From contig NZ_JAEKIA010000004.1 in assembly GCF_016405145.1 (NCBI RefSeq), forward strand, positions 67,650-131,649: a stretch of 64,000 nt of DNA. The letters are read 5' to 3'. How positions within the stretch are numbered: the stretch's first letter is position 1; each line of letters starts with the position of its first letter. This DNA is from Schaalia cardiffensis. Lineage in GTDB: Bacteria > Actinomycetota > Actinomycetes > Actinomycetales > Actinomycetaceae. The position numbers and the translations under genes were made by a program. The notes under the pieces are model-generated. The model was not told the DNA's origin. It saw only the letters and a program-made list of their open reading frames with translations, and ran no database searches. This document shows, piece after piece, positions 8,438 through 17,216 of this stretch.

Positions 8438-9646
8438 TTGCTGTCCTTGATGAAGCTGCCCGGACGCAATCTTCGGGCCTATGGGGCTCGCAGTGCGTTC
8501 CTCTTCGCCTTCGCCGTACTCATGGCGGTCGCAACTTTCGGCGGGAGTGTCCTCATTCATGGCATCCACCGCGGTCTCGATACTGTGGAAGCACGCCTGG
8601 GGGCGGATATTGTCGTCACCCCAAGTGACGCGGCGAACGAGTTCAATCCCCAGAGCTTCCTCATTGAGGCCGAGCCGGGCTACTTCTACATGGACAAGAG
8701 CACGGTTCAAAAGGTCGGGGCAATTGATGGGGTGAAAGCGGTTTCCGGGCAGATCTTCCTCGCATCGGCGAGGTCGAGCTGCTGTTCGGGCCGCTACCAG
8801 GTCGTCGCTTTCGACCCTTCAACGGATTTCGTCGTCCAACCCTGGATCGCCGACTCCGTTGGGGGAGCGGACATCGGCCTGATGGATGTCGTTGTTGGCG
8901 CCAATGTCGCCGTCCCCCCTGAGGGGAGTTTTAGGATCTACGGCGAGAACCTGCGAGTCGTCGGCCAATTCGATCCGACCGGTTCCACTCTCGACAATGC
9001 TGTTTACACGAACTTTGACACGGCGAAGGTCCTTCTCCAGGCCTCCGTGGATAAGGAACTCAACAAGTATCCAGATCTGGACCCCGATGCGGTGGTCTCT
9101 TCCGTGATGGTCGCCGTTGAGCCTGGCGCCGATATTGAAACGGTCGCAGAGCAGATCCGCGCACAGGTCGAGGGGGTGAATGTCGCAACGGCGAAGAACA
9201 TGGTGAAAGGGATCGCCACCGCCCTTGATCGGGTTTCTAGCACCATCAGTATCTTCATTGGCCTCGTGTGGCTGCTCGGAGCGGGCATGACCGTCCTCGT
9301 TTTCACGATGATGCTTCATGAGCGGGCGCAAGAGTTCGCACTCCTCAAAGCCCTGGGGGCGAGTCGATCCCAGTTGGGGCGCCTCGTCGTACATGAGGCG
9401 CTCCTGATTGACCTTGTCGGCGGGCTAGCGGGGATTGTTCTTGCCGGCGGGGTGCTCGCAGCTTTTCGCACCCTGGTCACTCAACTCATCGGCATTGGCT
9501 TCATCCTGCCTTCGCCTCCCCAGATGGGTCTGCTGGCCGTGGAATCGCTCGCGGCGGTCCTCCTTGCGGCGGTGTTGGCTTCGTGGGTGTCGATGATGCG
9601 TGTGAACAGGATGGACGCGGCCCTTGTACTCAAGGAAGGGGAATGA
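8438..9646 (+). CDS. FtsX/MacB-type ABC transporter permease (cassette 1, subunit B)
   Basis: 402 residues with the same four-helix plus external-domain topology as the preceding gene. The external domain includes LGADIVVTPSD, FYMDKSTVQKVG, the paired-Cys motif ARSSCCSGRYQ and VAFDPSTDFVVQPWI. The C-terminal permease core has LLKALGASRSQLGRLV, typical of the FtsX family coupling region. I chose TTG at 8438 because AGAGGGG sits six bases upstream; the ATG at 8450 would lie 18 bases from it. The adjacent cysteines facing outside, absent in the paralogue, could bind a thiophilic metal (inference). Confidence 0.85.
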   Translation: MLSLMKLPGRNLRAYGARSAFLFAFAVLMAVATFGGSVLIHGIHRGLDTVEARLGADIVVTPSDAANEFNPQSFLIEAEPGYFYMDKSTVQKVGAIDGVKAVSGQIFLASARSSCCSGRYQVVAFDPSTDFVVQPWIADSVGGADIGLMDVVVGANVAVPPEGSFRIYGENLRVVGQFDPTGSTLDNAVYTNFDTAKVLLQASVDKELNKYPDLDPDAVVSSVMVAVEPGADIETVAEQIRAQVEGVNVATAKNMVKGIATALDRVSSTISIFIGLVWLLGAGMTVLVFTMMLHERAQEFALLKALGASRSQLGRLVVHEALLIDLVGGLAGIVLAGGVLAAFRTLVTQLIGIGFILPSPPQMGLLAVESLAAVLLAAVLASWVSMMRVNRMDAALVLKEGE

Positions 9647-9647
9647 G

Positions 9648-10448
9648 ATGACGATCAGTGCCCAAGGATTGACGAAGGAATTCACTCGCCGTGCGGCAGG
9701 TGCGGTCTTCACTGCGGTTGAGCCGGTGGACCTGCAGGTCGAGTGCGGTGAGCTGGTGCTCCTCAAGGGGCGTTCGGGAAGCGGTAAGAGCACCTTGGTG
9801 TCAATGCTTGCCGGAGTTCTCGCGCCTACAGCGGGCCGGGTCCTCCTCGATGGCGAGGACCTGTATTCCCTGTCCGAGGTGGAGCTGTCGAGTCTGCGCA
9901 ATGAGAAGATCGGCCTGGTTCCTCAAGGACATGCGGCCCTTCGCTCCTTGAGCGTCGTGGAGAACGTCATCTTGCCTGCTGTCCTTTCCACGAAAGGGGC
10001 GGTGGGACCTGAGCGGGGCTTGGAGCTCCTTGAAGCGGTGGGCATGTCGGCGCTTGCGGATGCGTCCCCGAGCGAGTTATCGGGCGGGGAATTGCGGCGC
10101 ATGGGGGTGGCGCGGGCACTGATGATGGACCCGAAAGTGGTCCTTGCCGATGAGCCGACTGCGGGCCTTGATGAAGAGAACGCTGTGATGGTGCTTGAGA
10201 TGCTGCGCCGTGCGGCGGACGAAGGTAGGGCGGTCGTGGTTGCGACCCACGAGGAGGAGGCGACGCGCTTTGCCGATCGGGTGCTTCATATGGTCAAGGG
10301 ATGTTTGCGTGAGGACGGGGGCGGCAGGAGAAGGACTGAACTCGGGCAGAGGGAGGCGCATCGAGGGCGCGTGTTGGCCTCTAGATCAGGGGGACCTTGT
10401 CTGCCCGGGCAAGGGCCGGGAGGGCTGGCCAGGGGAAGGGTGCATTGA
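9648..10448 (+). CDS. ABC transporter ATPase (cassette 1, LolD/MacB type)
   Basis: 266 residues: Walker A GRSGSGKST near residue 45, Q-loop PQGH, signature LSGGELRRMGVARAL, Walker B VVLADEPTAGLD and the H-loop VVATHEEE. It energises the two permeases upstream. The ATG at 9648 follows GGAAGGGG and begins 1 base after the stop of the permease. The last 45 residues after LHMVKGCLRED are Gly/Arg-rich and run into a repetitive intergenic sequence, which suggests loss of an ancestral stop codon and read-through into a spacer. Confidence 0.9.
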   Translation: MTISAQGLTKEFTRRAAGAVFTAVEPVDLQVECGELVLLKGRSGSGKSTLVSMLAGVLAPTAGRVLLDGEDLYSLSEVELSSLRNEKIGLVPQGHAALRSLSVVENVILPAVLSTKGAVGPERGLELLEAVGMSALADASPSELSGGELRRMGVARALMMDPKVVLADEPTAGLDEENAVMVLEMLRRAADEGRAVVVATHEEEATRFADRVLHMVKGCLREDGGGRRRTELGQREAHRGRVLASRSGGPCLPGQGPGGLARGRVH

Positions 10449-10694
10449 GAGCGCGTGCTGGAGCCTGTGTAAGGGGGCGTCGGCGAGGAAAGAGGCGTGT
10501 CTGTCAGTGTCTGGACTGGGCAAAGTGTGGTGCACCCTGAGTCAGGGCCGGTGGCTGCCTGAGCTCTCACACCGTGCTGACTTGAGTTGGGGTGTCAGTC
10601 TGAGTGAACCCCTGAGAATGCTCCAGCCAAGGCGCGGTGTTCAAGGCTCGGAAGAAACCTTGCTCGAGCATTCACATCCTCTTTCACCAGCGCT
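10449..10694. other. intergenic spacer between the two halves of the iron island
   Basis: Degenerate G-rich sequence with short repeats, for example GCATCGAGGGCGCGTGTTGG and GCATTGAGAGCGCGTGCTGG in and just before it. No gene is supported; open frames here lack ribosome sites. It leads into the regulatory region of the FTR1 gene. Confidence 0.5.
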
Positions 10695-10755
10695 AATGAG
10701 GCAAGCCTTAAATAGGTAATTGGCACCTTATGCAATTCTGGTTAGACTAAGCGTT
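10695..10755 (+). promoter_or_regulatory. promoter with two or three overlapping DtxR-like sites
   Basis: TTGGCA (10720-10725), a 17-base spacer and TAGACT (10743-10748) form a plausible sigma-70 promoter. Two DtxR-like boxes overlap it: ATAGGTAATTGGCACCTTA (10712-10730, outer half-sites TAGGT and ACCTTA conserved) and TCTGGTTAGACTAAGCGTT (10737-10755, containing the core TTAGNCTAA). A weaker third site, TGAGGCAAGCCTTAA, lies at 10697-10711. Each matches only about 11-12 of 19 consensus positions, but the clustering on a promoter for iron genes makes iron repression likely. Confidence 0.6.
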
Positions 10756-10828
10756 GCTCGGCGCATCCCATGCGTCGTACACGCAAAGAGCCGCCCCATG
10801 CGGCTCAAGACACGAAGGGGAACAACGG

Positions 10829-12439
10829 GTGGCAGCGAAGACAGCCTCGAAGGAGCACTCACAGCGGAACACCACCTGGCGAATCACCACCTGGATACAA
10901 GCCTGTGTCCTCCTCGCACTCCTTGCCCTCATCCTCCTGCCTGCTCCCGCCCGCGCCGCTGACGCCGACTCCTGGGAGCAAGTTGCCGAAGAAATGAGCC
11001 AAATCCTCGATGATGCTCAGACCGCCTACCTCGCCGGTGATATTGAGGCCGGTAAGGATCTGGTGAACACGGCCTACTACCGGCGCTATGAGACTCTCGG
11101 CTTTGAAAAGCAGGTCATGGCCCGCATCTCCGGTGAGAGGGTCTCTACGGTGGAGATGGAGTTCTCCCTGGTGAAGAGGGCCATGAACGAACATGACGAT
11201 GCGGGAGTCGCCCAACACACGAGCGCATTGAAGAACTACCTGCGCGAAGACGCCGCCACCCTCGACGGCAAAGGCTCCTCGGATGGCGCATCCGATGACT
11301 ACAGTCCAGGCCCTTGGGGACAGGTCGCCAAGGAGATGGGCCAGATCCTCGATGATGCGCAGGCCGCCTACCTTGCCGGTGATATCGAGGCCGGTAAGGA
11401 TCTGGTGAACACCGCCTACTACCGGCGCTATGAGACTCTCGGCTTTGAAAAGCAGGTCATGGCCCGTATCTCCGGTGAAAGGGTCTCCACGGTGGAGATG
11501 GAGTTCTCCCTCGTGAAGAGGACCATGAACGAACATGACGATGCGGGAGTCGCCCAACACACGAGCGCATTGAAGAACTACCTGCGCGAAGATGCCAACA
11601 GTCTCGACGGATACACCAGTGCGAGCTCAGCGACCAGCCCCTGGCTCTCCGGCTTCCTTCCCTCCCTACTCGTCATCTTGCGTGAAGGCATGGAAGCGAT
11701 CCTCGTCGTTGCCGCTATCCTCGCCTACCTCACCAAAGCCGGACACAAGGACAAGGCGAAGGTCGTGTGGATCGGCGTCGTCCTCGCCCTCGTCGCCTCC
11801 GTGCTCCTTGCTGTCCTCTTCTCTGCTTTCGCGAACCTCGCAGGCGCGAACCAGGAACTCCTCGAAGGCCTCGCAGCACTCTTCGCGGTCGCCATGCTCA
11901 TCTGGGTGTCGAACTGGATGGTTTCCAAATCCAGCAATGAAGCTTGGGACCGCTACATCAAGGACCAGACGGACGCCTCTTTGACGAGAGGATCACTCCT
12001 GGGCCTGACCTTCATCGCCTTCCTCGCGGTCTTGCGTGAAGGAGCAGAGACGATCCTCTTCTACGTGCCGATCATCTCGAATGCTCAAGACTCCCTCACG
12101 CACGTGTGGATCGGACTGGGCGTGGGAGTCCTCATCCTCCTCGTCGTCTACCTGCTCATCCAATTCGCAGCCCTGCGCATCCCTTTGCGCCCCTTCTTCA
12201 CCGTGACCTCAATCCTCTTGGCCCTCATGGCCGTGACCTTCACGGGATCTGGGATCAAAGAACTCCAGGAAGCCGACGTCTTGCCGCTGACGTACATTCA
12301 AGGCTTCCCGACCATTGACCTCTTGGGGATCTACCCCCGAGTGGAGAACCTCTCCGGCCAGGCACTGGTTCTCGTTGTAATCGTCGGTCTCTATCTGTGG
12401 GGCAGGAAGCGCCGCAGCGGCGCCCTCGCCGCAAAATGA
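10829..12439 (+). CDS. FTR1-family iron permease with duplicated extracytoplasmic domain
   Basis: High-affinity iron permease of the inner membrane, 536 residues. Order: signal sequence (ACVLLALLALILLPAPARA), two nearly identical 99-residue extracytoplasmic repeats (about residues 49-147 and 163-261; WEQVAEEM and WGQVAKEM at their starts), then the seven-helix FTR1 domain. Both iron-binding motifs are present: REGME near residue 284 and REGAE near residue 402. The GTG at 10829 is chosen because GAAGGGG lies eight bases upstream and because the upstream in-frame ATG would fall at the transcription start. Most homologues have one copy of the external domain. Works with the P19 lipoprotein directly downstream. 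Confidence 0.92.
   Translation: MAAKTASKEHSQRNTTWRITTWIQACVLLALLALILLPAPARAADADSWEQVAEEMSQILDDAQTAYLAGDIEAGKDLVNTAYYRRYETLGFEKQVMARISGERVSTVEMEFSLVKRAMNEHDDAGVAQHTSALKNYLREDAATLDGKGSSDGASDDYSPGPWGQVAKEMGQILDDAQAAYLAGDIEAGKDLVNTAYYRRYETLGFEKQVMARISGERVSTVEMEFSLVKRTMNEHDDAGVAQHTSALKNYLREDANSLDGYTSASSATSPWLSGFLPSLLVILREGMEAILVVAAILAYLTKAGHKDKAKVVWIGVVLALVASVLLAVLFSAFANLAGANQELLEGLAALFAVAMLIWVSNWMVSKSSNEAWDRYIKDQTDASLTRGSLLGLTFIAFLAVLREGAETILFYVPIISNAQDSLTHVWIGLGVGVLILLVVYLLIQFAALRIPLRPFFTVTSILLALMAVTFTGSGIKELQEADVLPLTYIQGFPTIDLLGIYPRVENLSGQALVLVVIVGLYLWGRKRRSGALAAK
10973..11611 (+). repeat. internal tandem duplication in the FTR1 gene (2 x 99 codons)
   Basis: 10973-11269 and 11315-11611 encode the same 99-residue domain with only about eight substitutions, at a period of 342 bp. 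The intervening linker (Lys/Gly/Ser/Asp-rich) is 15 codons. DNA identity is high even at silent positions, so the duplication is recent or maintained by gene conversion. Confidence 0.95.
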
Positions 12440-12480
12440 CGAGCCGACATCCCATCCGACATCGACATGGAGATAGATTC

Positions 12481-13110
12481 ATGAAGCGCTCACTCACCCG
12501 TATCGGCGCGGCTGTTGCAGCCCTCGCCCTGATGACTGGCCTTGCCGCCTGCTCCTCCTCCTCCGACTCCTCGAAGCCCGCCCCCTCTGTCACGGAGTCC
12601 ACTTCCGAAGAAGGCACCGCCCCCGGTGAAGACGCAGGCTTCGACGAGTTCCCCCTCGGCGATGACGTGTTCTCCGGCCCCCTGAAGATCTCGGGCGTCT
12701 ACTTCCAGCCCGTCGACATGGAGCCCCAGATTCAGACTCCCGCCAAAGATGCGTCAATGCACATCGAAGCCGATATCTCCGCGCTCGAGGGCAACGACCT
12801 CGGCTACGGCGTCGGCGACTTCATCCCCGGCCTGACCGTCGAGTACAAGATCCTCGGCGCCGACGGCAAGGCCGTCCTTGAAGGCACCTTCATGCCGATG
12901 AACGCCTCCGACGGCCCGCACTACGGCCTCAACCTCCCCAAGCTCGACGCGGGCACCTACACGGTGCAGTTCATCGTGCACTCGCCCGAGGAGAACGGCT
13001 GGCTCCTCCACACCGACGAGACCACCGGTGTGAAGGGACGCTTCTGGACCGAGCCGATCACGGCGGAGTTCAAGGACTGGAAGTGGGATCCCAGCGCCGT
13101 CGAATGGTGA
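12481..13110 (+). CDS. P19/Tpd-type iron transport lipoprotein
   Basis: 209 residues, extracytoplasmic lipoprotein. The signal peptide ends in a lipobox LAAC with Cys24, followed by a Ser-rich linker to about residue 60. The mature domain has the P19/Tp34 pattern: VYFQPVDM, the His in SMHIEADISA, GYGVGDFIPGL, GTFMPMNASDGPHYG and the C-terminal Trp-rich FKDWKWDP. In this family conserved His and Met side chains bind copper and iron at a dimer interface, feeding iron to the FTR1 permease. ATG at 12481 has GGAGAT upstream. Immediately downstream of the FTR1 gene and followed by a strong hairpin. Confidence 0.92.
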   Translation: MKRSLTRIGAAVAALALMTGLAACSSSSDSSKPAPSVTESTSEEGTAPGEDAGFDEFPLGDDVFSGPLKISGVYFQPVDMEPQIQTPAKDASMHIEADISALEGNDLGYGVGDFIPGLTVEYKILGADGKAVLEGTFMPMNASDGPHYGLNLPKLDAGTYTVQFIVHSPEENGWLLHTDETTGVKGRFWTEPITAEFKDWKWDPSAVEW

Positions 13111-13120
13111 TCAACCGGAT

Positions 13121-13150
13121 CAGTGGGCCGGAGGTCTCTCCGGCCCACTG
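13121..13150 (+). terminator. hairpin inside the iron operon, after the P19 gene
   Basis: Perfect 12-bp stem CAGTGGGCCGGA / TCCGGCCCACTG with loop GGTCTC, ten bases after the P19 stop, no T run. It may terminate partially or stabilise the 3' end of the ftr1-p19 message, giving more of these two proteins than of the downstream genes. Confidence 0.65.
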
Positions 13151-13387
13151 GCTTGCCCAGAAAAGACCAACAGACTCGACTCGGGCGCTGAAAGACACTC
13201 ACTCTGGTGCCTGAGGACGTTCATTTCGGGCACTGAAGGATGCTCACTGAAGGTTCACGCACTCACGCCTTCGACACACAATGCACTGTGGCAAACGTGT
13301 TCTTCGGGAAACAGAGGCATGAATCAGGACACGCGCCGATACTCGGGTGTGCCTTCAACACACGACCATGAAGGGGGAAACTGAACG

Positions 13388-14650
13388 GTGATCGTGCAAA
13401 TGGGGACTGTCACCCTCACCTTGCTGCTCACGGCACTCGCCGTAGGAGCTGTCCTTCCCTTCATACCGAGCCGAGGACGAGGACGCAGCGGACGCAATGC
13501 CAGCACACGGGTGATTCTCATCGGCCTGGGAACGGGCATCATCGCCTCATTCATCCTCACCCTCGTCAACACCCTCTTCCCTAAAGCCGTTAACCGCCAG
13601 AGCGTCGCCCTGTGGACCCTGCCCCTCGCGATCGGCCTCGCCATCGCAGTCATGGTCCTCCAGGGCCTCATGAGCCGAAAAGACCGGCCCTCCCCCCGTC
13701 TCGAATCCACGCTCCGCCTCATCATCGGCGCATACCTTGCCCTCGCGGTCTTCCGCAGCGCCCCGCAGGCAATGGCTCAGGCCGTCATGATCTTCCCCGC
13801 GGGCAGTGAACTCTTCTCAACCCAGATGGTCCTCATCTTCGTCGGCTACGTCCTCGGATGGGTGGTCGCGGCCCTGCTTGGTGCCCTCGCCTTCAAACTC
13901 CTCAGCCTCTCGCGACGCCGCTGGGTGATGAACTGGATCCTCGTGCTCCTGGCGCTCACGCACCTCATGCTCATCGTGCGCATCCTCCAGGCCCAAAGGG
14001 TCATCTCCATGTCGAATGAGGCATTCGAGGTCTTGTCCTGGCTCATCAACCACGAGGCGGTCTTCCCGATCGCAGCAATGAGCGCCCTCCTCGTCCTCGC
14101 TCTCCTCGTGTGGAACGAGGGGCGCCTCATGCCCCTCGAAGGAGCCAACCCCGCTCAAGAGCGCCTCAAGAAAGCCCGGGCGCGCCTGTGGAAACTCATC
14201 GCGGGCGCAGCGGCCGGTGGATACCTGGCCGGAGCCCTGCTCATCACCCTCGGAGTACTCATCGGCTCTGCCGAGGTTGAGCTCTCCGAACCCGAGTCCT
14301 ACTCCGTCCACAACGAGAGCGCCGTCATCAACGTCGCCGACATTTCCGACGGGCACCTCCACCGCTTCGCCTACACCACCTCCTCCGGGGTGGAAGTCCG
14401 TTTCATCGTGATCCAAAAGGCGGGCTCCTCCTTCGGCGTTGGCCTCGACGCCTGCGAGATCTGCGGGGCGAGCGGCTACTACGAGAAGGACGGGAAGATC
14501 ATCTGCAAACTCTGCGAGGTCGCCATGAACATCGCCACCATCGGCTTCAAAGGCGGATGCAACCCCATTCCCATCGAATACGAGGTATCCAACGGGACGC
14601 TGAGCGTGCCACTGTCAGTGTTGGAAGCGAACGCGGACATCTTCGCATGA
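13388..14650 (+). CDS. DUF2318 membrane protein with C-terminal Cys4 motif
   Basis: 420 residues. The first 310 hold about eight hydrophobic segments. The C-terminal extracytoplasmic domain carries CEIC (Cys356, Cys359), GYYEKDGKIICKLC (Cys373, Cys376) and GGCNPIPIEYEV (Cys391), the signature of DUF2318, annotated as Fe-S-containing. The homologue in Campylobacter (Cj1660) lies in the same position in the P19 locus. It probably shuttles electrons or holds iron during import (inference). GTG at 13388 with AAGGGGG upstream; ATG at 13400 is an alternative. A 277-bp spacer with a hairpin separates it from the P19 gene, and I see no clear promoter there. Confidence 0.88.
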   Translation: MIVQMGTVTLTLLLTALAVGAVLPFIPSRGRGRSGRNASTRVILIGLGTGIIASFILTLVNTLFPKAVNRQSVALWTLPLAIGLAIAVMVLQGLMSRKDRPSPRLESTLRLIIGAYLALAVFRSAPQAMAQAVMIFPAGSELFSTQMVLIFVGYVLGWVVAALLGALAFKLLSLSRRRWVMNWILVLLALTHLMLIVRILQAQRVISMSNEAFEVLSWLINHEAVFPIAAMSALLVLALLVWNEGRLMPLEGANPAQERLKKARARLWKLIAGAAAGGYLAGALLITLGVLIGSAEVELSEPESYSVHNESAVINVADISDGHLHRFAYTTSSGVEVRFIVIQKAGSSFGVGLDACEICGASGYYEKDGKIICKLCEVAMNIATIGFKGGCNPIPIEYEVSNGTLSVPLSVLEANADIFA

Positions 14651-14696
14651 ACAGAGAAGACCACACTGTGAACGCAGGAACGAAGGGCGAGACGAC

Positions 14697-15968
14697 GTGT
14701 TCATAAGAATGCTCAAAGGAGCGCTGCTGCGCCGGGGCAATCGGCATCTGCTTATCGCCGTGACCATCGCCCTTGGAACCGCAGTCGCCACATCCATGCT
14801 CTCCGTCATGTTCGACGTCGGCGATAAAGTCAACCAAGAACTCAAGTCCTATGGCGCGAATATCGTCGTCCGCCCTCGAGGTGCCGCCGTCCTCAACGAC
14901 CTCTACGGGGCCGAAAGCCCCGAACAAGCACACCTGCGCGAAGACGAACTCGGCAATATCAAAACGATCTTCTGGACCTATAACATCCTCGACTTCGCGC
15001 CCCTGCTGCCCGTGGAAGTCACAGACTCGACAGGAACGCAGCTCACCCTCACAGGCACATGGTTCGCCCACCACCTCGATCTCGCGACGGGGGAGAGCCT
15101 GGACACAGGGCTCGACAAACTGCGCGGATGGTGGACGATCGAGGGTGAGTGGGCCACAGACGCTGAGCCCACAGGAGTCATGCTCGGAGCCGACTACGCG
15201 GCCCGCAACTCCCTCAAGCCCGGCGACACCCTCACCCTGAGTCGAGGTGGAAGCAGCGTCGAGCTCAGGGTGAAGGGGATCTACGAATCGGGCGACGAGG
15301 CCGACTCGGGTATCTACGCTCCCCTGAAAACCGCCCAGACTCTCCTCGGACAATCAGGAGTCGTCGGCTCAGTTGAGGTCTCGGCCTTGACCACTCCCGA
15401 CAATGACCTCGCGCGTAAAGCCGCGAAGAACCCACAATCCCTGTCCGTTTCGGAGCGTGAAACCTGGTACTGCACGGCCTACGTCTCCTCCATCGCCTAC
15501 CAGATCGAAGAAGTCATGACCGATTCGGTTGCCAGGCCAGTCCGGCAAGTCGCCGAATCTGAAGGGACGATCCTCGCGAAGACGCAGCTCCTCATGGTTC
15601 TCGTCACGATCCTCTCCCTCATCGCCTCCGCCCTCGCCATCGCGAACCTCGTCACCGCGAACGTCATGGAACGATCAGCGGAGATCGGTTTGATGAAAGC
15701 CGTCGGCGCGAAGAACCGCTCGATCATCGCCCTCTTCCTAAGCGAAATCACGATCGTCGGCCTGCTCGGCGGCGGACTCGGATACGCTGCAGGCCTTGGC
15801 CTAGCCCAGATCATCGGCCACATGGTCTTCGCCTCCCCGATCGCCATCGCGCCGGTCGCCCTCGCCCTAGTCATCCTGCTGGTCCTCCTCGTCGTCCTCG
15901 GAGCCTCGATCCCGGCGATCCGCTACCTGCTGCGGCTCAACGCTGCTGAAGTCCTCCATGGAAGGTGA
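14697..15968 (+). CDS. FtsX/MacB-type ABC permease of the P19 iron locus (subunit 1)
   Basis: 423 residues, MacB-like: N-terminal helix (LLIAVTIALGTAVATSML), external domain beginning YGANIVVRPRG, then three helices with LMKAVGAKNRSIIALFL as the coupling region and a C-terminal RYLLRLNAAEVLHGR. Corresponds in order and type to Cj1661. GTG at 14697 has AAGGGCGAG upstream; ATG at 14709 is possible. Its 3' end is close-coupled to the next permease. The role is import or maturation of iron delivered by P19 rather than peptide export (inferred from context). Confidence 0.88.
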   Translation: MFIRMLKGALLRRGNRHLLIAVTIALGTAVATSMLSVMFDVGDKVNQELKSYGANIVVRPRGAAVLNDLYGAESPEQAHLREDELGNIKTIFWTYNILDFAPLLPVEVTDSTGTQLTLTGTWFAHHLDLATGESLDTGLDKLRGWWTIEGEWATDAEPTGVMLGADYAARNSLKPGDTLTLSRGGSSVELRVKGIYESGDEADSGIYAPLKTAQTLLGQSGVVGSVEVSALTTPDNDLARKAAKNPQSLSVSERETWYCTAYVSSIAYQIEEVMTDSVARPVRQVAESEGTILAKTQLLMVLVTILSLIASALAIANLVTANVMERSAEIGLMKAVGAKNRSIIALFLSEITIVGLLGGGLGYAAGLGLAQIIGHMVFASPIAIAPVALALVILLVLLVVLGASIPAIRYLLRLNAAEVLHGR

Positions 15969-15970
15969 AC

Positions 15971-17206
15971 ATGAGTCGTCGCACAATGTTTTGGAGGATG
16001 GTCGCCTCCTCGATCCTGCGCAGGCGCTCCCGCGTCCTCATCGCCGTCCTCGCCGTCGCTATTGGCGCGACCACCCTCTCGGGCCTGGCAACAATCGCAA
16101 TCGACGTTCCCGCGCAGATGGCAAGGGAAGTGCGCTCCTACGGGGCGAATCTCGTCGTCTCACCCGCTGAGGACGCCACATCCTTGAGCGAAGAATCCCT
16201 CGAAAGCATCTCGGACTTGATCACCCCAGGGACCCTCGTGGGCTCAGCGGTCTTCGAATACCGGACCCTGCTCGTCAACGATCAACCTTTCGTTTCCGCA
16301 GGGACAGACCTGCAAGCGGTTCGTGCGATGAATCCCTCCTGGTACGTCGAGGGAGGGTGGCCCTCCCAGCCCAATGAGGTCCTCATCGGAGAAGAAATCG
16401 CCGACACGATCGGAGCACACCCGGGAGATCGGATCCAGGTGGCTGCGCTGCGCGATAATACGGGCGCACACTCGGCGGAGGGCGAATCCCAAGGGGCACA
16501 GTCAACACCGACTCTGAGCGAGGCACAGCAGGCAGGAACAACATCCTCCACTGGAGCTTCTTCCACGGCAAACCTGGAACTCACCGTCGCCGGGATCTTG
16601 AAAACCGGAGGCAACGAAGACTCCTACATGTACATGGCGGCGCCCGACATGTCCGCCTTCACAGGTGCCAGCTTCACGCCCTCAATCGCCGAATACTCCA
16701 TCGCCATCGAAGCAGGAGCCCTCCACGCCCTCGCCGACACCATTGAAACGCGCGTCCCCGCAGTCAACGCCCAGGCCGTCAAACGCCTCACCACATCAGA
16801 CTCCGGCGTGCTCGGCATGCTGCGCTCCCTGCTCGCCATCATCACCGGCATTGTCCTCGCCCTCACCATGATCGGCGTATCGACGACAATGGTCGCCATC
16901 GTCGCCGAGAGGCGCACCGAGATCGGGCTTCGTAAAGCACTCGGCGCCTCCTCGCGCTCCATCACCATGGAGTTCATCGGTGAAAGCCTGCTCCTCGGGC
17001 TCATCGGAGGTGTCCTCGGAGTCGCCCTCGGATATGGTCTCGCTGTGGCCATCAGCCTCAACGTCTTCCACAGGAGCTTCTCCTTGTCCCCACTCATCGC
17101 CCTCATCACGGTTCTCGCCTCGCTCGCGATCGCCGTCCTCGCCTGCCTGCCGCCGGTGCGTCGCGCCGCCGCCGTCGACCCCGCCCTCGTCCTGCGCGGA
17201 GAATGA
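15971..17206 (+). CDS. FtsX/MacB-type ABC permease of the P19 iron locus (subunit 2)
   Basis: 411 residues with the same topology: N-terminal helix after RRRSRVLIAVLAVAIGA, an external domain starting YGANLVVSPAED, three C-terminal helices with LRKALGASSRSITMEF, and the closing PPVRRAAAVDPALVLRGE. ATG at 15971 is preferred because GGAAGG is five bases upstream; the in-frame GTG at 15965 lies on top of that site. An Ala/Ser/Thr/Gln-rich linker in the external domain (about residues 160-200) looks low-complexity. Corresponds to Cj1662. Confidence 0.88.
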   Translation: MSRRTMFWRMVASSILRRRSRVLIAVLAVAIGATTLSGLATIAIDVPAQMAREVRSYGANLVVSPAEDATSLSEESLESISDLITPGTLVGSAVFEYRTLLVNDQPFVSAGTDLQAVRAMNPSWYVEGGWPSQPNEVLIGEEIADTIGAHPGDRIQVAALRDNTGAHSAEGESQGAQSTPTLSEAQQAGTTSSTGASSTANLELTVAGILKTGGNEDSYMYMAAPDMSAFTGASFTPSIAEYSIAIEAGALHALADTIETRVPAVNAQAVKRLTTSDSGVLGMLRSLLAIITGIVLALTMIGVSTTMVAIVAERRTEIGLRKALGASSRSITMEFIGESLLLGLIGGVLGVALGYGLAVAISLNVFHRSFSLSPLIALITVLASLAIAVLACLPPVRRAAAVDPALVLRGE

Positions 17207-17216
17207 AGGAACCAGC

